Source: Platycnemis pennipes
Taxonomy: Eukaryota > Arthropoda > Insecta > Odonata > Platycnemididae
Reading direction: 5' to 3'
DNA length: 64,000 nucleotides
NCBI GenBank assembly: GCA_933228895.1
Contig: OW121858.1
Span: 26,559,859 to 26,623,858 of the forward strand
Below, piece after piece: positions 30,281-40,538 of the stretch (positions are counted from its first letter, which is position 1; each line of letters starts with the position of its first letter). The notes under the pieces are model-generated. The model was not told where the DNA came from. It saw only the letters and a list, made by a program, of their open reading frames with translations, and did no database searches. The translations under genes were made by a program, and so were the position numbers.

Positions 30281-30323
<43 letters not shown>
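30281..30323. repeat. (ATTT)n microsatellite
   Basis: About ten tandem ATTT units. At the same place copies B and C have a single unit (gttatttaatgaatgg), so the array expanded only in copy A. Confidence 0.9.
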
Positions 30324-30324
<1 letters not shown>

Positions 30325-30690
30325 TGAATGGATACCGATCCAGGAAAACACCTATGAATGGAAACTCATCTATGATGTGATAATGCATGCACAGTAATTC
30401 AATATTGCGCGTTTTAGTTGCATTCTATTCTTTTACAAGCTCTTTTTAACTCATTTTGGCTTCAGAACATGACTGACGTGTTGTTATCACGTTTAATTTA
30501 CAAAGTGAAGATACATGCTCAATCCCGCTAATACGTATTCTAAAATAGGTGGAATATTAATTACTTAGTTATAATCTATTCCCTTGCAAATGCAACTCTT
30601 TGTTTTGAATTTTATGAATAATGATATTTTTGAAAACTCTTTGTCAACAATAAACTGCTATCATTTGGAAACATTGGTATTAATTACACC

Positions 30691-31770
30691 ATGTCGATAA
30701 CCAATGAAATATTTAAACTACATAAAAATATAAGAAGGACTTTGGTAAAGCATATTCCTCAATTAAGTTACCTCTTCGACGTTAAGTTACTCTAATTAAG
30801 TTACGACGACTCTGTGGAAAAAGAAGACAGGTCTAATTTTTGTCGTGACACTAGTGAAGGGGAAGTGTTATCAGACTCAGATGAAAGCGTGATAATCCTG
30901 ACTAAGAAGAGACCGGAAATTATTGACTATAGTAGGTAATAATAGCGCCAGTTCTAATGAACCTGATAGTGGAAGCCGGTATCATTCTTCAGAATTCATT
31001 CAGGTTCAGGACAATTGTGATTCACCTCCTGCACCAAATTTTGAATTCCTGGAAAATCCCCAACACCTACCGCCACAATACTCTTCTCCAATCATGTATT
31101 TCAACCTCTTTTTAACAACGCGTTCTGGACCATGCTACCTCAAACTATCAGAGAAAATTTTAGTGTAGGGAAGAATAAGTATTTTATAAGTGAAGAGCTT
31201 CTTATTCTTGGGTATCGAGAAAAGAAATCACAAAAAAGCCAGTTTTATTACTTTCTTCCAACTCGATAGCCAAAAGCAATTCAGTCATTCGGAAGGGTCA
31301 AGAATTTCCAAAGGAAAGTCCACAAATCCTTATGAGCAGTAGAATGGCTACATGGGAGGCATTTATTCCTCGGATACTATGTTGTATGTTCATTTAGATG
31401 AGAGAAGACTATCTGAAATACTGGAAGAATATAGTCAATGTAATTTCTAGAATGTTGCTAGATGCTTATCTTACTTACAAATCAAACAATCCAGAAACAA
31501 ATAACAAGAGTTAATTTTTTGTCAGAAATATATAGATAGCATTGTGAGTGAATGGTTACCTAGATGGAATAATCCCAGTCAGTCAGCTCCCAGGACAGTA
31601 TCGCCAGGAATATATGGGATAAGGAAACTTTCAGGGCGGTGGGAAAAGTTTGTGCTGTTTGCAGTAGGAAAGGCCGTGGCCCTGTCCATAGATCTAGAAC
31701 TGTGTGAAAAATGAATTAGGTCAACATGGAATTTCTGTGTCTCATCATATTTGTGAATAATATGAGCATT
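30691..31770 (+). pseudogene. Internally deleted piggyBac transposase relic (type IV), segment A
   Basis: An N-terminal acidic part (MSITNEIFKLHK; later TSEGEVLSDSDESVIIL and PNFEFLENPQHLPPQYSSPI then MYFNLFF) joins directly to the C-terminal part of a PGBD4-like protein: FISEELLILGYREKKSQKKP, VLLLSSNSIAKSNSVIRKGQ. In another frame it reads NGYMGGIYSSDTMLYVHLDE, where the expected MGGVD has lost its catalytic Asp (read as Tyr). MLLDAYLTYKSNNPET and a Cys-rich end (FCAVCSRKGRGPVHRSRTVC) follow. The whole central catalytic core is absent. Several frameshifts. The same deletion and the same Tyr are in copy B. Confidence 0.68.
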
Positions 31771-32553
31771 ATTTATTTGATTTTGAATAGGGTTTGTGAT
31801 GTTACCATCGTTTTCTAAGTATGAGTATGCATTTTCAATAATTTCTAATGTACTTGTTAACATTTTGTAAGCAATAATAGACATAAATTCTTGTTATAAT
31901 TATTCTGATACCATGTTTTATAACGTTTTCACACCCAAATGTTCTTTTGTCTACGAAAATATTCACATTCTATACCTCCAATCATTTTGATAAATTTCCC
32001 TGAATTTTGTGCAATTTGCATTGTACTATTCAATCGAATATTTATTTAAAATTAGTGCAAATTCATTCGATATTACATGATAATATCTTAGAAAAATAAT
32101 AATCTTTTATATATATATATCTATGGTTTATTTCTTTAAATTTGATATTATTTCTTGTTTTATTGCTCAAAATTGAGAAATAAAATTATTGAATCCTGTA
32201 AGTTCCAAATTAAACTATAAATTGCAGGTCATTGAGAAAATCAGCCAATTTTTTTCATATTAATCCGGAAGAAAGTATTCATTTTCGACTGCAGAAGAAA
32301 TCATGTTCAAGTAACAACAAACAAACAAATAATGATTTTTTGAATAAAGACCTACAAAGTTAGCAAAATACCCATGGCATTATTGGGTGTACCTTTCCTA
32401 AAAATCGGTGGCACTCAAAGGGTTAACCTGGCTACAGACTTGCAGTTTTGAAGAATTTCATGAAATTTTCCAACCCGCAGAGAAATAATGTTTTTAACTT
32501 TTTGAACTTCCATTTAATTCAGTTGAAATTGATTGAAACCCAATTATATTCAA
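31771..32553. other. No gene recognised
   Basis: AT-rich. The motif cactcaaagggttaacc at 32413 resembles a TTAA-flanked terminal motif, but no partner end was found. Confidence 0.35.
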
Positions 32554-32873
32554 TTAACCCTTTCAGTCATTCTTTTTTTTCCATAGAGTTAAAAATTATT
32601 TTCCTTATGTTTTACGTTTATAATGGTCTTTTAAACATATATACAAACAATTATGTTGATTTGCCCATTGGCTGAAAAGTTTTTTTCATGTCCATTTTCA
32701 TGGAAAAAATTACTCAAAGGGTATTTTTATTTTATGAGTACCTGCCACTTGCATTGGTTTTACCGTTTTTTTATAATTTATTTTCAGCAAAATTTGTCGC
32801 TAAAAACACTCCAAATGATCTCTTTATGATATAATTCATTGATACACAATATTATTAAATTCACATGCTTAAT

Positions 32874-35441
32874 TTATTTCTTGTGATAAGTTTTGAAACA
32901 ATTTTTTTCTTTAGTCAAGCAAAGATGGCGATTACATTTTAAACAGTACACATGAGTTTTTCCTGTACATTTCACTAATTTACATCTTGTAGCCTCTTTT
33001 TTGCCATCCATTTCAGGAAAATGGTTCATACCATCATAGCGAGCATCTGAGCAAAGCCCTTTAGAGTCCCTTCTTTGTATCTTAGGACTTGGAGTTTCAC
33101 TGGTACTACGAGGCCGACCCCTTTTCTTATCATATTTCCGTGACTTTATCAAAGATTCAGCCACTTCCATTCGGAAATGAAGCAAATCGAGGCATAACTT
33201 TTCTGATATACCCATGTTTTTCGAGTCTTGGCGATATTCAAGCCAGCTATTGACTAGAGCAAGGTCAAGTGCATGAGTAAACATGCGCAAAGTCCATTTT
33301 CGTGACCGTATAAATGTTCTGTACAAGGTTATTAAAAAATCAAGTTTGTCCACTCCTCCCATGCTAGAATTGTACTTGCTAATTACTTCAGGCCTAGTTA
33401 TATGGACATACTTTCTTTCTTTCCTATCCCAGCGTTTCGCTTCATCCATATTTCCCTTTCCAATGAAATTGGAGGCCATAACAACTGTTCTATTGTCCAT
33501 CCACTTAGTTAGAATAACATCACCGTCCCTGCTACACACTTCCTCACAATATCCTCTGCCCTTTATTTTCATTTCCGAATCGGACATTAGTGGGGGTTTA
33601 GAAAACCTGTTTATTCTTGCAGTTCCTGCTGCCAGAATATTTTTCCTTTTGCAAATTTGCAACAAGTGATAGGAGCTAAAAAAGTTGTCAAAGTACAACT
33701 CATGGTTTGCGCTTGATATTCTGTCAATTAAATGCAGTACAACCGAAGCACCATGCCCAATTTGTTGCTGTATTTCTTTTTCAACTTCAGTGGTCGCACC
33801 CTGATAAATTAGAAAATCATATGACAGTCCGCTTTTTCCACACAAATGAAATACTTTGATCCCCCACGGAGAAGGCTTTCCTTTAATGTATTGTTTTACA
33901 TTTAACGAACCTTTAAAAGGAATAATTTGCTCGTCAACACACAATTCCTTTTCCAGAGTTAATTGCAAACAGCGCGATCGAATGGCATTGTAAAGAGGTC
34001 TAACTTTGTGAAATCGATCCTTACTTATATCCACTTCCAAGTTATTTACAACATGCAAATTGTTCCGTAGTTTGTAAAACCTATTGATATCCATAGACTC
34101 TTTGAACACTTGAATTCCAATTGCACTATCCCAGTACATCCTTACCCTTGGATAACCAAGATTTCCCATAATAATATGAAGCCCAAGTAGCACTTCAATT
34201 TCTTGCCTATTTGTGGGGTAGAACCGTGCTGTATCGGTTTGTATAGCATAAACGTTGGTCATTTCCACCATACAGTCGATCATTTCCTGAGGGATGTACC
34301 TACTGAAGTACTCACGAGGAGACGGTAGATCAATAGGAGGGTCTACCTCAGCAGCTTCCCAAATTTGGTGTAGGGGTGAGCAAGGCAAACGATGTTTATG
34401 CCAACCAATGTTCTTCTTCTCAGTCAGTTGGTACGTTTCCGATAGATTTTTGGGCAAATTAGAACTGTCAGCCACATCTGCACCATCTTCTTCCAAATCA
34501 CTATTGTTTTCAATTTCAGCATTATCTAGAAAATAGTTATTACATTAGATGTGCTATGACAGAAAAATAAAGGAAATCGTTTTTCAAAACAGTTGTCTCT
34601 AAATGACAAATTTAAACTTGCAAAATTCTTCCTCAACTTAATTCTAACTTAACTCCGTCAAATCTCAAATTTCAACCCAGTACCCTCTAATCAGTAGCAC
34701 AGCGCACTATGCCATCACCACTATTAATAATAGTAATAATAATAATTTCTGTAATGATCACAGGTGCCCCCAATTACGATCATTGCAATATATATGGACA
34801 ACACATTTTAAAAACACCCATGCCCTGGACAGTTCAGTTTTACCCAGGCGGGACTCGAACCCGCGACCTTCGGAATGGCAGGCGAGGACTTAACCCCGCC
34901 GCCACCGAGGCCGGCAATTCATTGCCACATCCATATTTTTTCAATAAAACTACACGCTATGTCTCTTATGAGGTCAACACGACAGGTCTTGCCACACTAA
35001 CTTTTATCGCAACGGAAAAGTTAACTGGGGACACCTACCTTCCTCAGTAATATGCCGAATTTTACTCTCATCGTGCATCTCATCGTCGCTACTGTCAAGA
35101 AAATCCACCTCCGAGACATTCCCATCATTAATAATGTCCAATATATCCGCTTCATTGAGTATTCTGGTGGTTGAAGTACCTATAAGTCCAAAAAATTGGA
35201 ATAAATACCTTAAACACATGCACAGACTTTGAGTAATTATGTCCATTAAAATGGACACCATGTTTCAGGGCATTTCTATTACAAATCATATCTAATATTG
35301 TATATCAACCAGTCTATAAGGAATGAACAATGTTTCATTCTCAAAATAAACTTGGAAAAACGGCAGTAAACTACCAAGTTATTTAAATATAAATAATATA
35401 AAATGCCACTTACCAGCAGACCGTCCTCTACGTGCAGCCAT
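32874..35441 (-). CDS. piggyBac transposase, three exons, 606 codons
   Basis: Exon 1 is 35414-35441 (MAARRGRSA + G), donor gtaagt. Exon 2 is 35039-35179 (TSTTRILNEADILDIINDGN, SEVDFLDSSDDEMHDESK), acceptor ttatag, donor gtaggt. Exon 3 is 32874-34525, acceptor ttctag. The exons sum to 1821 nt, exactly 607 codons with stop, and phases match. The acidic N-terminus is typical. The catalytic triad is complete in the spliced protein at about D254 (CVDEQIIPFKGSLNVKQYI), D336 (LYFDNFFSS) and D449 (SSMGGVDKLDF). The C-terminal domain has C-X4-C, C-X2-C and later Cys/His. It should cut at TTAA and bind the 13-bp ends. It could be an active transposon or a host gene under selection; TTAA-bounded ends favour a transposon. 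Confidence 0.9.
34700..34916 (-). mobile_element. tRNA-derived SINE inside piggyBac III intron
   Basis: The minus strand begins ccggcctcggtggcggcgg (A-box region) and has ggttcgagtcccgcctgg (B box, GGTTCGAGTCC at 34851-34861), as in a tRNA-type RNA polymerase III promoter. About 110 bp of unrelated body follow, then a tail of ATT repeats (gaaattattattattactatt). It lies in the intron between exons 2 and 3, so it need not disturb the transposase. The tail is similar in kind to that of the LINE at 50.57 kb, which might supply its machinery. Confidence 0.7.
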
Positions 35442-35629
35442 CTTCAACTGAAGCCTTCACTCTTCTGAAGCTCAAGCTCGTAAGTAAGAGTTTGCGACTT
35501 AGTAATGCTCAGGAAGGTTGAGCGGATAAATACAATGTGTTTCACCACCACTGATACAATGTAACTATTCAGGGAGGGGCCCCGAATAGGTGTGTCCATT
35601 TTAATGGACATCATGACTGAAAGGGTTAA

Positions 35630-36362
35630 GAGAAAGAAATGACACATTGTGATGTTAACTAGGTCGCATGTGTATTATGAATCATTGCACAGAAACAGTC
35701 AAGTGGTCTGAATTTGGTGATACTGTTTGTAATATAGAATAAGATTAATAGGTACAGTAAACGCAATTAATTTTCCCTACCCATGACCTCGTAATGCTTC
35801 AATGTTATCAACATTACTCTGGTTTGTTACTTCTGGGTCGGAATCTAGTCCAGTATCTGTTGGTAATTTGTGATAGCAATTTCTTTCATCAACATTTGTA
35901 TTTTTGCAATACTGTATGAGCCAATCTCTAAACATTCTCTGCTGACATGTGACTAAGAGCTACACTGCTACTGCTGCAATACTACACTTATACAAAAGAC
36001 TTCATAAGTCTAGCGTAGTTTTCTCTGTTATTGATGTCTTACCCACTTAATTTACCCATACAGAGAAAAAAGGTTGATTTTTTAAATTTTACTGCTTATT
36101 TCATCGTTTTGTAATTTAAAATAAAATTTATTAGGTTTTGTGTTCCAATTTAGGCAATTTGTGCAAACTATACGAATTTTTCGACTACAATAGTTTATAA
36201 AAGCTTAATTCATGCTCAAAGTTAAGCAGCATGTATCAACATAGTGTTTCCCATGCATATTCACTGTTTTATCCAGTTAAACGTTGAATTATATATTTAA
36301 TTTTTAAAGGATACTCCTGTGATTACGTGGATTTCAACTGAGGCAGTGAGTTATTTTAAATT
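35630..36362. other. No gene recognised
   Basis: AT-rich spacer between piggyBac III and segment B. Confidence 0.4.
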
Positions 36363-37125
36363 TGTTTGTATTTAGTGATATTTTAATTGTTACTAGTTCA
36401 ACTGCATCCTTTAAAATGTATAATAATGTGCATTAGGTGTAACATTTGCCTTTTAAATTACAATTAAAAATGTGATTCATTTTTTATTTAAAATGAAGTG
36501 GATTGTGTGCCTAATGAAGCACCAATGGTCTAAGCATTAATGGTTTAACCATAAGTTTTACAAACAGAAATCAGCTTACACGCAAGTTTATTATATTATA
36601 TAGTTTTACTGATCATCAATCATGCTTCCACAGTATTTTCCACTGTATAAAGTATAAAATTAGGCACCGCATTCTTTTGTTCATGTCTGTATTATAGTGG
36701 TCCCAACACACACCCCTCCCTTTCGGTTATGACCTCAGTCTTCCCCACGGGATTTAACCAGGGTGAATATGACGGAGTTCCGCCATAAAAATAGGTTGCT
36801 GTTCGGATGTCACGGCTTGTGAAGACCGTGAAGTCGAAAAGCGGGTGATGCCTCTCCACTTTCAGACTTTTGGTGTGTGAAAATTTAGAAACAAAGGCAC
36901 AGGTAGAGTTTCTGGGTTCCGGGAATACCGCGTTACAAATCTAATCAATGCGATTGGGGGAAAGAAGATTGACGATTTAGGCAACAAAGTGATACTTAAT
37001 AGCGTCTTTTCACAGCGCATTATTTTTTCACGATGCCATTTACAGAAACGTTTGACCATCTAGTACTTAAAAGCACCAAAAAGAGTATTCCTCCCTGATA
37101 GTTACCATCTGATTTCTCTTTTCAG

Positions 37126-37599
37126 GCGAACAAAGGAGTAGCTGACGCACTTGCCCCCGATGATGTTCGCCTGTCATGTGTGCGGCATGACTTTGAGGTC
37201 CAAGAGCCTCCTGAGCCGGCACCGGAGGGTCCTCCACGACCCCCTTGGTCCAATCCACCAGTGTCCTATATGCCCAAGGTGATCCATTATGCCGTCGAAG
37301 CTGAAGATGCACATGAGGAAGCACTCGGACGAGAGGACGTTCAAGTGCCTCGTTTGCCCCAAGAGCTTCAAGTGGAAGAAGAACCTGATGTGGCACGGGA
37401 AGCAGCACGAGCTGGTGCCGTCCACTACGAACTACGGCACGGATGGGGAGAGGCCGGTGCCGGTGCAGCATCCTGGGCTGGTGATGTGGTTTGCGTGCAT
37501 CCACTGCGGCAGTGCGTACCGCAACCGGGGCCAGCTGGAGGAGCACTTCAAGCAACACGTGGATCTCGTCCTCTTGGAGTGTATGAAATGCAAACAGAG
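37126..37599 (+). pseudogene. Zinc-finger exon in duplicated segment, copy B
   Basis: The best preserved of the three. Acceptor ttttcag, donor AGAG|gtgagt. The frame reads FACHVCGMTLRSKSLLSRHR, VLHDPLGPIHQCPICPR, a TGA, SIMPSKLKMHMRKHSDERT, FKCLVCPKSFKWKKNLMWHG, then a Pro-rich spacer, FACIHCGSAYRNRGQLEEHF and KQHVDLVLLECMKCKQR. Four finger-like units would be continuous but for the TGA at finger 2 (a CGA Arg codon one transition away). High-GC shadow frames of over 150 residues exist on both strands and are not believed. Confidence 0.75.
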
Positions 37600-37857
37600 G
37601 TGAGTGGATGCGGATGGCATGGCGTGCTAGCAAGGTACGGTTGACAATGTGGTAGTTTGGCGCAATAATTTGGAGTAATAATAACAATTGGGAATAGGTG
37701 TACCTCAAGGAAGCTGGTTGGGTCCATCGGTGTATAATTTGGAGTAATAATAACAAGTTGGAATAGGTGTACCTCAAGGAAGCTTATTGGGCCCATATAA
37801 GATCGAGTGTTTTCCCGGCGAATAGTATGAAGAAAAGTTTCTCGGGAAGGTGTAGCC

Positions 37858-38961
37858 ATGGGATCTCCTTTTTCACCAGCTATTGCCAACTTCTACATGG
37901 AAGAATTCGAGCTACAGGCTCTCGAATCGGCTGCGCAACGCCCGAAATGTTTTTTCCGTTACGTGGATGACACTTTTCTCATTTGGCCACATGGAATTGA
38001 CACGCTGGACCAATTCCTGGAGCATATGAATAGTCAACACCTGAATATCAAGTTCACCATGGAAAAGGAGAAAAACGGTCAGCTTCCTTTCCTAGACATC
38101 CTAATACGTAGAAAAGGGGATGGAAGTTTAGGGCACAGCGTATATCGTAAGCCAACTCACACCGACCTCTACCTCAACAGTCATAGTCACCATCACCTGT
38201 CACAAAGAGGCGCAGTATTAGCGACACTATTCCACAGAGCCAAATCAATTGCAGACGACGAGAGCATTTCGTCGGAAATAAAACATTTAAAGAAGACCCT
38301 CCAACAAAATGGATACAGCAGACGGCAAATTTTGATGGCCTTAAAAAGGTCTTTTGACGCAAAGAAGAACATGGCTGATGAAACTTACAATAAACCCGCT
38401 GCCAAGGCCTTTCTGCCGTATATTTCCACCATCTCGGGTAAGATCGAACGAAGCCTTCGTCGCTTCGATTTTGAAACGATCCACCTACCTCACCCTAAGA
38501 TGAGGGACTGGTTGGTGAAGGCCAAGGATCCCATCGGACTGAAGACTCCAGGGGTATACAAAATTCCCTGCGAATGTGGTATGGTGTATATAGGAGAGAC
38601 CGGTCGTACCATCGAGCAAAGGTTGAAGGAACACCGAAGACACTTCCAACTAGCCCAAATGGATAAATCAGCTGTTGCGGAGCACAGCATAAAAAGGGAC
38701 CACGCAATACAGTGGGATAAGGCAAAATTACTTTGCCGTTCAAATTATTGGGATAGGCTCACTAAGGAGGCCATCGAGATCCGTCTGGAAAATAATAACT
38801 TAAATAGAGACACTGGTTTCAACGTCAGTAACACCTGGAGGCCAGTTATAAATTGCATCCTAGAGATGAGGAAGGGTGGCCCGGCGGCGAATGTTCAAGG
38901 AGGCCAACAATCGGGCCCGTTAAATTCAAAACGGCGTCTCGGCCAATCAGGAGACACCTGA
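37858..38961 (+). CDS. Penelope reverse transcriptase C-terminal part plus GIY-YIG endonuclease
   Basis: 367 uninterrupted codons. It opens at the block MGSPFSPAIANFYMEEFE, has the catalytic FRYVDDTFLIW at about residue 40, then LPFLDILIRR and YRKPTHTDLYLNSHSHHH. A connector follows, then the endonuclease: GVYKIPCECGMVYIGETGRT (CxC with GVY-YIG) near residue 235, AVAEHSIKRDHAIQWD, and the tail TKEAIEIRLENNNLNRDTGF and WRPVI. The N-terminal half of reverse transcriptase is missing through 5' truncation, so the copy is inactive in spite of the open frame. The first Met is only the first in frame. Confidence 0.9.
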   Translation: MGSPFSPAIANFYMEEFELQALESAAQRPKCFFRYVDDTFLIWPHGIDTLDQFLEHMNSQHLNIKFTMEKEKNGQLPFLDILIRRKGDGSLGHSVYRKPTHTDLYLNSHSHHHLSQRGAVLATLFHRAKSIADDESISSEIKHLKKTLQQNGYSRRQILMALKRSFDAKKNMADETYNKPAAKAFLPYISTISGKIERSLRRFDFETIHLPHPKMRDWLVKAKDPIGLKTPGVYKIPCECGMVYIGETGRTIEQRLKEHRRHFQLAQMDKSAVAEHSIKRDHAIQWDKAKLLCRSNYWDRLTKEAIEIRLENNNLNRDTGFNVSNTWRPVINCILEMRKGGPAANVQGGQQSGPLNSKRRLGQSGDT

Positions 38962-39018
38962 CCCGGGCAAAAGATATATATATATAAGCGCAATAATAAA
39001 ATATGGCACTCAGAAGCC

Positions 39019-39050
39019 CTGATGATGAAGAGCGAATCGCTCTTTGAAAC
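39019..39050 (+). ncRNA. Hammerhead ribozyme-like core, PLE-2 3' end
   Basis: Reads CTGATGA-TG-AAGAGCG-AAT-CGCTCTT-T-GAAAC: CUGANGA box, a perfect 7-bp stem II with a 3-nt loop, and GAAA box. It lies about 50 bp before the element end, where Penelope elements are known to carry such motifs. The extra TG/T at the foot of the stem and the unknown stems I and III leave activity open. Confidence 0.55.
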
Positions 39051-39824
39051 GTTGGCAGTAATGGAGCCTATTAACCGGTGTCAAGCCCGAGAAACTTTTC
39101 TTCTTATTGGTCCCATCTTAATACGGTGGTATCTATTATTTTTTTATTGCCTTGCTTGAAAGTTTACTCTGGAGAAAGAAACTCTGGAGTGTATATTTTA
39201 AGCCTCAAATTTTAAATTGACATTAAGTTTTTTTTATTGGTTATGAAAGTGAAAAAATTCAACGCCGTAAAAGTGTGGTGGTAAACTATTGCATGCTGGT
39301 AAATTATATACGTGTGACGTGACTCTTTTTCATCTACCTGCCACTAGGCGGTGCTGTGGATGCTTTCAAGCGGACAGTGCATTCTGTCAAAGCTTATTAA
39401 GGAGGTTCCACCATGACTCCGAGATTCAAACTCCCATAAAAGAGCTATCTGTTATTTAATGAATGGATACCGATCCAGGAAAACACCTATGTATAGAAAC
39501 TCATCTATGATGTGATAATGCATGCACAGTAATTCAATATTGCACATTTTAGTTGCATTTGATTTTTTACAAGCTCTTTTTAACTCATTTTGGCTTCAGA
39601 ACATGACTGACGTGTTGTTGTCACCTTTAATTTACAAAGTGAAGATACCTGCTCAATCCCGATAATACGAATTCTAAAATAGGTTGAATATTTTCTTACT
39701 TAGTTATAATCTATTCCCTTGCAAATGCAACTCTTTGTTTTGAATTTTATGAATAATGATATTTTTGAAAACTTTTTGTCAACAATAAACTGCTATCATT
39801 TGGAAACATTGGTATTAATACACC

Positions 39825-40538
39825 ATGTCGATAACCAATGAATTATTTAAACTACATAAAAAATATAAGAAGGACTTTGGTAGAGCATATTCCTCAATTA
39901 AGTTACCTCTACGACGTTAAGTTACTCTATTTAATTTACGACGACTCTGTGGAAACAGAAGACAGGTCTCATATTTGTCGTGCCACTAGTGAAGGGGAAG
40001 TGTTATCAGACTCAGATGAAAGCGTGATAATCCTTCCTAAGAAGAGACCGGAAATTATTGACTATAGTAGGTAATGATGGTGCCAGTTCCAATGAACGTG
40101 ATAGTTGGAGCCGGTATCATTCTTCAGAATTCATTGAGGTTCAGGACACTTGTGATTCACTCCCTGCTCCAAAGTTGGAATTCCTGGAAACTCCCCAACA
40201 TCTTCCGCCACAAAACTCTTCTCCAATCATGTACTTCAACCTCTTTTTACGAAATTATTCTGGACCATACTAACTCAAATTATCAGAGAATATTTAAGTG
40301 TAGGCAAGAAAAAGTATTTTATAAGTGAAGAGCTTCTTATTCTTGGTTATCGAGAAAAGAAATCACAAAAAAAGCCAGTTTTATTACTTTCCACCAACTC
40401 GATAGCCAAAAGCAATTCAGTCATTCTGAAGGGTCAAGAATTCCCAAAGGAAAGTCCACAAATCCTTATGAGCAGTAGAATGGCTACATGGGAGGCATTT
40501 ATTCCTCGGATACTATGTTGTATGTTTATTTAGATGAG
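39825..40538 (+). pseudogene. Internally deleted piggyBac relic (type IV), segment B
   Basis: Paralogue of 30691-31402: MSITNELFKLHKK, CRATSEGEVLSDSDESVIIL then PKKRPEIIDYS, APKLEFLETPQHLPPQNSSP, and after the same internal deletion FISEELLILGYREKKSQKKP. The MGGIYSSDTMLYVYLDE segment is present in another frame. Cut off at the B/C junction, so the Cys-rich end is missing. Confidence 0.65.

Larger units (their letters stand above)
25427..31402 (+). repeat. Segmental duplication, copy A
   Basis: Starts at gtttgtatttagtgatattt and shares most of its length with copy B (from 36363) and copy C (40539-42198). Order: flank, zinc-finger exon, a doubled 70-bp motif (ggagtaataataacaattgg ... ggtgtacctcaaggaagct), spacer, then an internally deleted piggyBac relic. 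A 3000-bp piggyBac interrupts it at TTAA (27222). The piggyBac relic goes on to about 31770, beyond what copy B retains. Confidence 0.88.
32558..35625. mobile_element. piggyBac-type transposon, copy III, apparently complete
   Basis: Perfect 13-bp terminal inverted repeats CCCTTTCAGTCAT (32558-32570 and, inverted, 35613-35625), each flanked by TTAA (32554-32557 and 35626-35629). Length is 3068 bp. A second palindromic motif, gtccattttaatggac, lies next to the right end (35594), and a related gtccattaaaatggac is at 35243. It contains an uninterrupted three-exon transposase on the minus strand and a SINE in its second intron. Confidence 0.93.
37783..39116 (+). mobile_element. Penelope-like element PLE-2 with target duplication
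   Basis: Inserted in copy B at cttattgggcccat; the site is duplicated as cttattggtcccat on the other side (37783-37796 and 39103-39116, one mismatch), while copies A and C carry it once. Inner ends are inverted: gaagaaaagtttctcggg (37829-37846) and cccgagaaacttttcttc (39086-39103). The element is 5'-truncated; about 1.3 kb remains. Its 3' end contains a hammerhead-like core. Confidence 0.88.
36363..40538 (+). repeat. Segmental duplication, copy B
   Basis: Parallel to copy A from gtttgtatttagtgatattt. It lacks about 78 bp present in A near 25555-25632. It is interrupted by a Penelope element (37797-39102) and ends abruptly at ...tttagatgag, within the piggyBac relic, where copy C begins with ...gccgataagcaggtg. 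That junction is a direct tandem breakpoint. Confidence 0.88.

Noticed and set aside
34846..34916. Possible tRNA gene
   Set aside because: The B box is good, but the fold was not complete to my eye, and a body plus ATT tail follow, as in a SINE.
37126..37599. TGA in the finger exon as selenocysteine or programmed read-through
   Set aside because: It replaces a residue of the finger knuckle, no selenocysteine insertion element was seen, and the copies carry other damage.
37180..37644. 154-codon plus-strand frame (MRHDFEVQEPPEPAPEG...)
   Set aside because: It overlaps the finger frame one base off and runs past the donor site; no domain.
37067..37777. 236-codon open frame on the minus strand of the zinc-finger exon (and similar frames in copies A and C)
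   Set aside because: It is the shadow of the GC-rich finger exon; the plus strand has the C2H2 motifs and the splice borders.
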